From Exiguobacterium profundum (GTDB taxonomy: Bacteria; Bacillota; Bacilli; Exiguobacteriales; Exiguobacteriaceae), in assembly GCF_001909285.1 (NCBI RefSeq), contig NZ_MRSV01000001.1, positions 1,599,680-1,663,679 on the forward strand: 64,000 bases of DNA, written 5' to 3'. The notes under the pieces were generated by a model. It did no database searches, was not told the DNA's origin, and was given only the letters and a program-made list of their open reading frames with translations. Both the position numbers and the translations under genes were made by a program. This document shows positions 61,073-64,000 of this stretch, in pieces (position 1 is the first letter of the stretch; each line of letters opens with the position of its first letter).

Positions 61073-62256
61073 TGGAATGGATTGAATGGAGCAGCCGAAT
61101 GCTGTTTATCGCGTTCTTCCTGTACGCAATCTCGACGGTTCTCTTTACGATTGCCGTCAGTGGTATGCGTAAAGATCGAAACGTCAACCGTGTTGCCTAT
61201 GGGAAATACGCCTTTATCTTGGCAATCATCGGCTTTGTCGCTCAAATGACATATTTCTTTATGCGCTGGGCAGGTGTCGGCTATGCGCCGGTATCAAACT
61301 TGTACGAATATACGACGTTCTTCGGTATGATGATGGTACTTGGGTTCCTCGTCGTATATGGAATTTATAAAAATGATGTACTCGGCTTGTTCGCGATGCC
61401 TGTGGCGTTACTCGTCATCGCCTTCGCTTCAATGTTCTCGAGTGAGGTCGCACCGCTCATCCCGGCACTCAACAGTGTATGGCTGAAAATTCACGTTACG
61501 ACGGCTGCGCTCGGACAAGGGATTTTGGCCATTAGTTTTGCATCGGGCCTCATTTTCTTATTGAACGAAACATCGATGAAAGAACAGTCTAAGTCACGGA
61601 CGTGGCTCGAAGTGACGATGTTTGTCCTCATGTGCACGCTCGGCTTCATCATCGTCTCGATGTTATTCAAGGGGATTGGTGCCGGAGGTGTCGTCGAGTT
61701 CACGAACGACCGCGGTCAAGCGGAGACGTATGAATATTTCATGCCGATCTTGTTCGTCCCAGAAGGGGCACAACTCGTGTCTGGCGCGAGTGGCTTGTCA
61801 CTCGAGCTCCCGAACTGGATCAATACACTCAAGTTGAACACGCTCATCTGGTCGGTCATCGGCGGAATTGTAATCTATGTGTTGCTCCGCTTTGTCATCT
61901 TGCGTAAACGCGTCGCTGAAGCGCTCCAACCCCTTGCGAAAAAAGTCGATCTCGACCTTGCTGATGAAATCAGCTATCGCTCGGTCGCGATTGGATTACC
62001 GGTCTTTATCCTTGGTGGTCTGATCTTTGCGATGATTTGGGCACAGATTGCCTGGAACCGTTTCTGGGGATGGGACCCGAAAGAAGTTTGGGCCCTCATC
62101 ACGATGCTGATCTATATTTACTACTTGCATATGCGCATTCAGCGTGGCTGGACAGGAACGAAAGCGGCCTGGTTATGTGTCGGTGGATTTGCCATCATCA
62201 TGTTCAACCTCGTCTTCGTCAACCTGGTCATTGCCGGTCTGCATTCGTATGCCTGA
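61072..62256 (+). CDS. resC: ResC (CcsA-like), haem export and ligation protein
   Basis: 394 aa from ATG 61072, 7 bp after AGAGGGG. Eight or more helices and the tryptophan-rich WWD-type motif WGWDPKEVWALI near the C-terminus, with conserved His residues before and after it (KIHVTTAALGQ, YYLHMRI). Partner of ResB in the system II pathway. Ends at a perfect hairpin, separating resABC from resDE. Confidence 0.93.
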   Translation: MEWIEWSSRMLFIAFFLYAISTVLFTIAVSGMRKDRNVNRVAYGKYAFILAIIGFVAQMTYFFMRWAGVGYAPVSNLYEYTTFFGMMMVLGFLVVYGIYKNDVLGLFAMPVALLVIAFASMFSSEVAPLIPALNSVWLKIHVTTAALGQGILAISFASGLIFLLNETSMKEQSKSRTWLEVTMFVLMCTLGFIIVSMLFKGIGAGGVVEFTNDRGQAETYEYFMPILFVPEGAQLVSGASGLSLELPNWINTLKLNTLIWSVIGGIVIYVLLRFVILRKRVAEALQPLAKKVDLDLADEISYRSVAIGLPVFILGGLIFAMIWAQIAWNRFWGWDPKEVWALITMLIYIYYLHMRIQRGWTGTKAAWLCVGGFAIIMFNLVFVNLVIAGLHSYA

Positions 62257-62258
62257 CA

Positions 62259-62289
62259 TAAAAGAAGTCACAATTGTGACTTCTTTTTC
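62259..62289 (+). terminator. Terminator between resC and resD
   Basis: AAAAGAAGTCAC pairs perfectly with GTGACTTCTTTT over AATT, then T. resDE therefore probably have their own promoter in 62290-62416. Confidence 0.92.
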
Positions 62290-62416
62290 ATTTGGTCCAT
62301 CAAATCATCGTTGTGAAGCGAAATAATAGAGTGGTATAGTTATGGCAGAGAGTGGAATGTTCACAATTGTGCAACATTCGCTACAACTCGTAATGGGTCT
62401 TAGGAGGGTTTCAGGT

Positions 62417-63133
62417 ATGGCTGATAAAACGAAGATTTTAGTAGTCGACGACGAGGAGAGAATTCGCCGACTTTTGAAAATGTACTTAGAACGTGAACAG
62501 TATGTGATTGAAGAAGCGGTCAATGGCGAAGAAGCGCTCGCGCTTGCCCTTGATAACGAATACGACGTGATCTTGCTTGATTTGATGATGCCAAAGATGG
62601 ATGGGGTTGAAGTATGTACAGAACTCCGGAAGACGAAAGCGACTCCGGTCATCATGCTCACGGCGAAAGGTGAAGAAATCGACCGTGTCCAAGGATTCGA
62701 AGTCGGGGCGGATGATTATATCGTCAAGCCGTTCAGTCCGCGTGAAGTCGTGCTCCGCGTCAAAGCATTGCTTCGCCGCTCTGGTTCGACGAAGTTCATG
62801 CACACGAGTGAGAAGTCGAAGGATTTGATCGTCTTCCCACATCTGACAATCGATAATGATGCACACCGCGTCACGGTGGACGGCGAGGAAATCGCCCTCA
62901 CACCAAAAGAATATGAGTTATTGTTCTTCCTCGCAAAACAGGTGGATAAAGTCTTTTCACGAGAGCAGTTGTTAAAAGAAGTATGGAACTACGAATTTTT
63001 CGGAGACCTTCGGACCGTCGATACGCATGTGAAACGTCTTCGTGAGAAATTGAATCGTGTCTCACCGGACGCGGCGCATATGATCACGACCGTATGGGGT
63101 GTCGGGTACAAGTTCGAAGCTGCCAGTGAATGA
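62417..63133 (+). CDS. resD: ResD, response regulator of aerobic/anaerobic respiration
   Basis: 238 aa from ATG 62417, 10 bp after AGGAGG; the frame is open from 62342. Receiver domain (VVDDEERIRRLL, phosphoacceptor Asp in LLDLMMPKMDG, Lys in VKPFSPRE) and an OmpR-type winged helix (LTPKEYELLFFLAKQ, TVDTHVKRLREKLN, TVWGVGYKFE). Controls respiratory genes, often including resA, with ResE. Confidence 0.92.
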   Translation: MADKTKILVVDDEERIRRLLKMYLEREQYVIEEAVNGEEALALALDNEYDVILLDLMMPKMDGVEVCTELRKTKATPVIMLTAKGEEIDRVQGFEVGADDYIVKPFSPREVVLRVKALLRRSGSTKFMHTSEKSKDLIVFPHLTIDNDAHRVTVDGEEIALTPKEYELLFFLAKQVDKVFSREQLLKEVWNYEFFGDLRTVDTHVKRLREKLNRVSPDAAHMITTVWGVGYKFEAASE

Positions 63134-64000
63134 TGATTCGTCGAAACAGCATCGTCACGAAACTGTGGCTGACGATTCTCGTTTTGGTCAGTGTCATCTT
63201 ATTCATCGTCTCGGTGTTGATGCTTGAATTTTTTAATTCCTTTCATATCGACCAGGAACGAGGCCATCTTGCCAAGCTCGGTGGACAGGTCCAATCGGTT
63301 TTGTTGAATGAAGGTGACACGTCCCAGACGATTGATCAAATCATCGAAGTGTACGGGGCTAACTATATCTTAGAGAACGGGACGACCCGATCGAATTTTG
63401 GAAATCAAGTGGATGGTTTGATGGTGGAACTTGAACGACAGGATTGGGAAACCTATCAGGCGGTCGGTGAGACGGCCATCGGGAATTTCTCATCTTTTGA
63501 CGACCAGGCCGCACTAGCGTATCGGACGACCTTCTCCTTATCGACAGGACAGTATACGCTCTACCTGCTCGAACCGCTCGATGCGATCTCGAGTGCGAAC
63601 GCGGGAGCACGGACCATCATTCTTTGGACCGTCGCTTCGGCCATCATCGTCACGACCGTCTTCGCTTTCTTCTTGTCGACACGAATCACGGCACCGCTCC
63701 GAGCGATGCGGGATGCAGTCAATAAGACGGGAGAGGGGCAATTTGATTTGCGTTTGGAGACGAAGACACGGGATGAGATTGGAGAACTCGCTGCTTCTTT
63801 CAACGCAATGAGCAGTCAGCTTTCGAAGTATGTGAATGCCCTTGACCGGGAACGGCTGCAACTTGCGTCGATTCTTCGTTCGATGGCAGACGGTGTCATT
63901 ACACTCGATCGTCATGCGAACGTGATTGTCACGAACCCGCAAGCGAGTCCATTACTTCAAGATGGGCAACCACATGAAGTCGTATTGTCTCTTTATGAGG
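63130..64000 (+). CDS. resE: ResE sensor histidine kinase, 3' end outside window
   Basis: Begins ATG-ATG at 63130/63133, overlapping the resD stop; open to the window edge (290 codons seen). First helix about 12-32, external sensor domain about 33-160, second helix about 163-183, HAMP segment with TAPLRAMRDAVNKTGEGQFD and RDEIGELAASFNAMS, then the start of a PAS domain (ILRSMADGVITLDRHANVIV). The kinase core lies beyond 64000. Confidence 0.88.
   Translation, partial: MMIRRNSIVTKLWLTILVLVSVILFIVSVLMLEFFNSFHIDQERGHLAKLGGQVQSVLLNEGDTSQTIDQIIEVYGANYILENGTTRSNFGNQVDGLMVELERQDWETYQAVGETAIGNFSSFDDQAALAYRTTFSLSTGQYTLYLLEPLDAISSANAGARTIILWTVASAIIVTTVFAFFLSTRITAPLRAMRDAVNKTGEGQFDLRLETKTRDEIGELAASFNAMSSQLSKYVNALDRERLQLASILRSMADGVITLDRHANVIVTNPQASPLLQDGQPHEVVLSLYE

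Noticed and set aside
1-64000. CRISPR arrays, insertion sequences, prophage, tRNA or rRNA genes
   Set aside because: No regularly spaced repeats, transposase or phage-like genes, terminal inverted repeats, or recognisable tRNA/rRNA sequence were seen on either strand. XerD belongs to the conserved core, not to an integrative element.

Overview
The window looks like chromosome from a low- to mid-GC Bacillota of the Bacillales, most like Exiguobacterium. This is inferred from protein similarity and from gene order close to the Bacillus subtilis yqi-yqj-yqk-ypu region; no 16S gene is present. Almost every gene has a strong AGGAGG-type ribosome site, and many convergent pairs share bidirectional hairpin terminators. 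I see no rRNA, tRNA, CRISPR array, IS element or prophage. No stretch over 300 bases lacks a gene; the largest gaps are about 200-220 bp, at 35158-35379, 50617-50836 and 28960-29158.

Layout. 1-6753: branched-chain amino acid degradation operon (bcd, partial, buk, lpdV, bkdAA, bkdAB, bkdB). 6793-10441: small membrane proteins, spo0M, a methyltransferase, brxB and a DUF952 gene. 10464-12854: arginine-type ABC transporter artPQR with an internal terminator. 12885-18761: UPF0173 hydrolase, HD protein, fadH, a glucosaminidase, an ArAE exporter, a 36-aa Prli42-like miniprotein, a PepT-like peptidase and a 57-aa ORF. 18834-23495: rnz followed by a tightly coupled cluster of membrane protein, DUF4430 lipoprotein, EcfT, a compacted double ABC ATPase, an S component and a membrane protein. 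23526-36816: SDR, trhP1-trhP2, MATE, EamA, topB, a REC-PP2C phosphatase, corA, a stand-alone Hpt, cheV and gapN. 36864-43674: an eight-gene overlapping operon (yqjP, yqjQ, a YnjB-like binding protein broken by an in-frame TAG, two permeases, ATPase, CDP-alcohol phosphotransferase, FAD oxidoreductase). 43688-50616: lipoprotein, thioredoxin, PadR, AKR, nudF, fur, and a leftward ROK-MFS-VOC-HAD operon with a candidate cre site. 50837-55067: xerD-deoB-punA-pdp. 55182-64000: ppiB, ribT, a DUF309 pseudogene with an in-frame TAA, scpA, scpB, rluB and resABCDE (resE runs off the end).

Main points of interest. (1) The ECF/DUF4430 cluster has one fused ATPase whose halves look complementary: the N half keeps the signature motif but has no Walker A, and the C half keeps Walker A, Walker B and the H-loop but has lost the signature and most of the helical domain. 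(2) The YnjBCDF-like operon has a nonsense codon just after the lipobox of its binding protein. (3) Genes expected from the B. subtilis order are missing: ribDEAH between ppiB and ribT, the spoIIA/spoVA block between punA and ppiB, and dacB-spmAB between scpB and resA. ribT and spo0M remain. (4) Two small genes shorter than 60 codons have promoters and ribosome sites. All family assignments come from recognising the sequences by eye; no database search was run.
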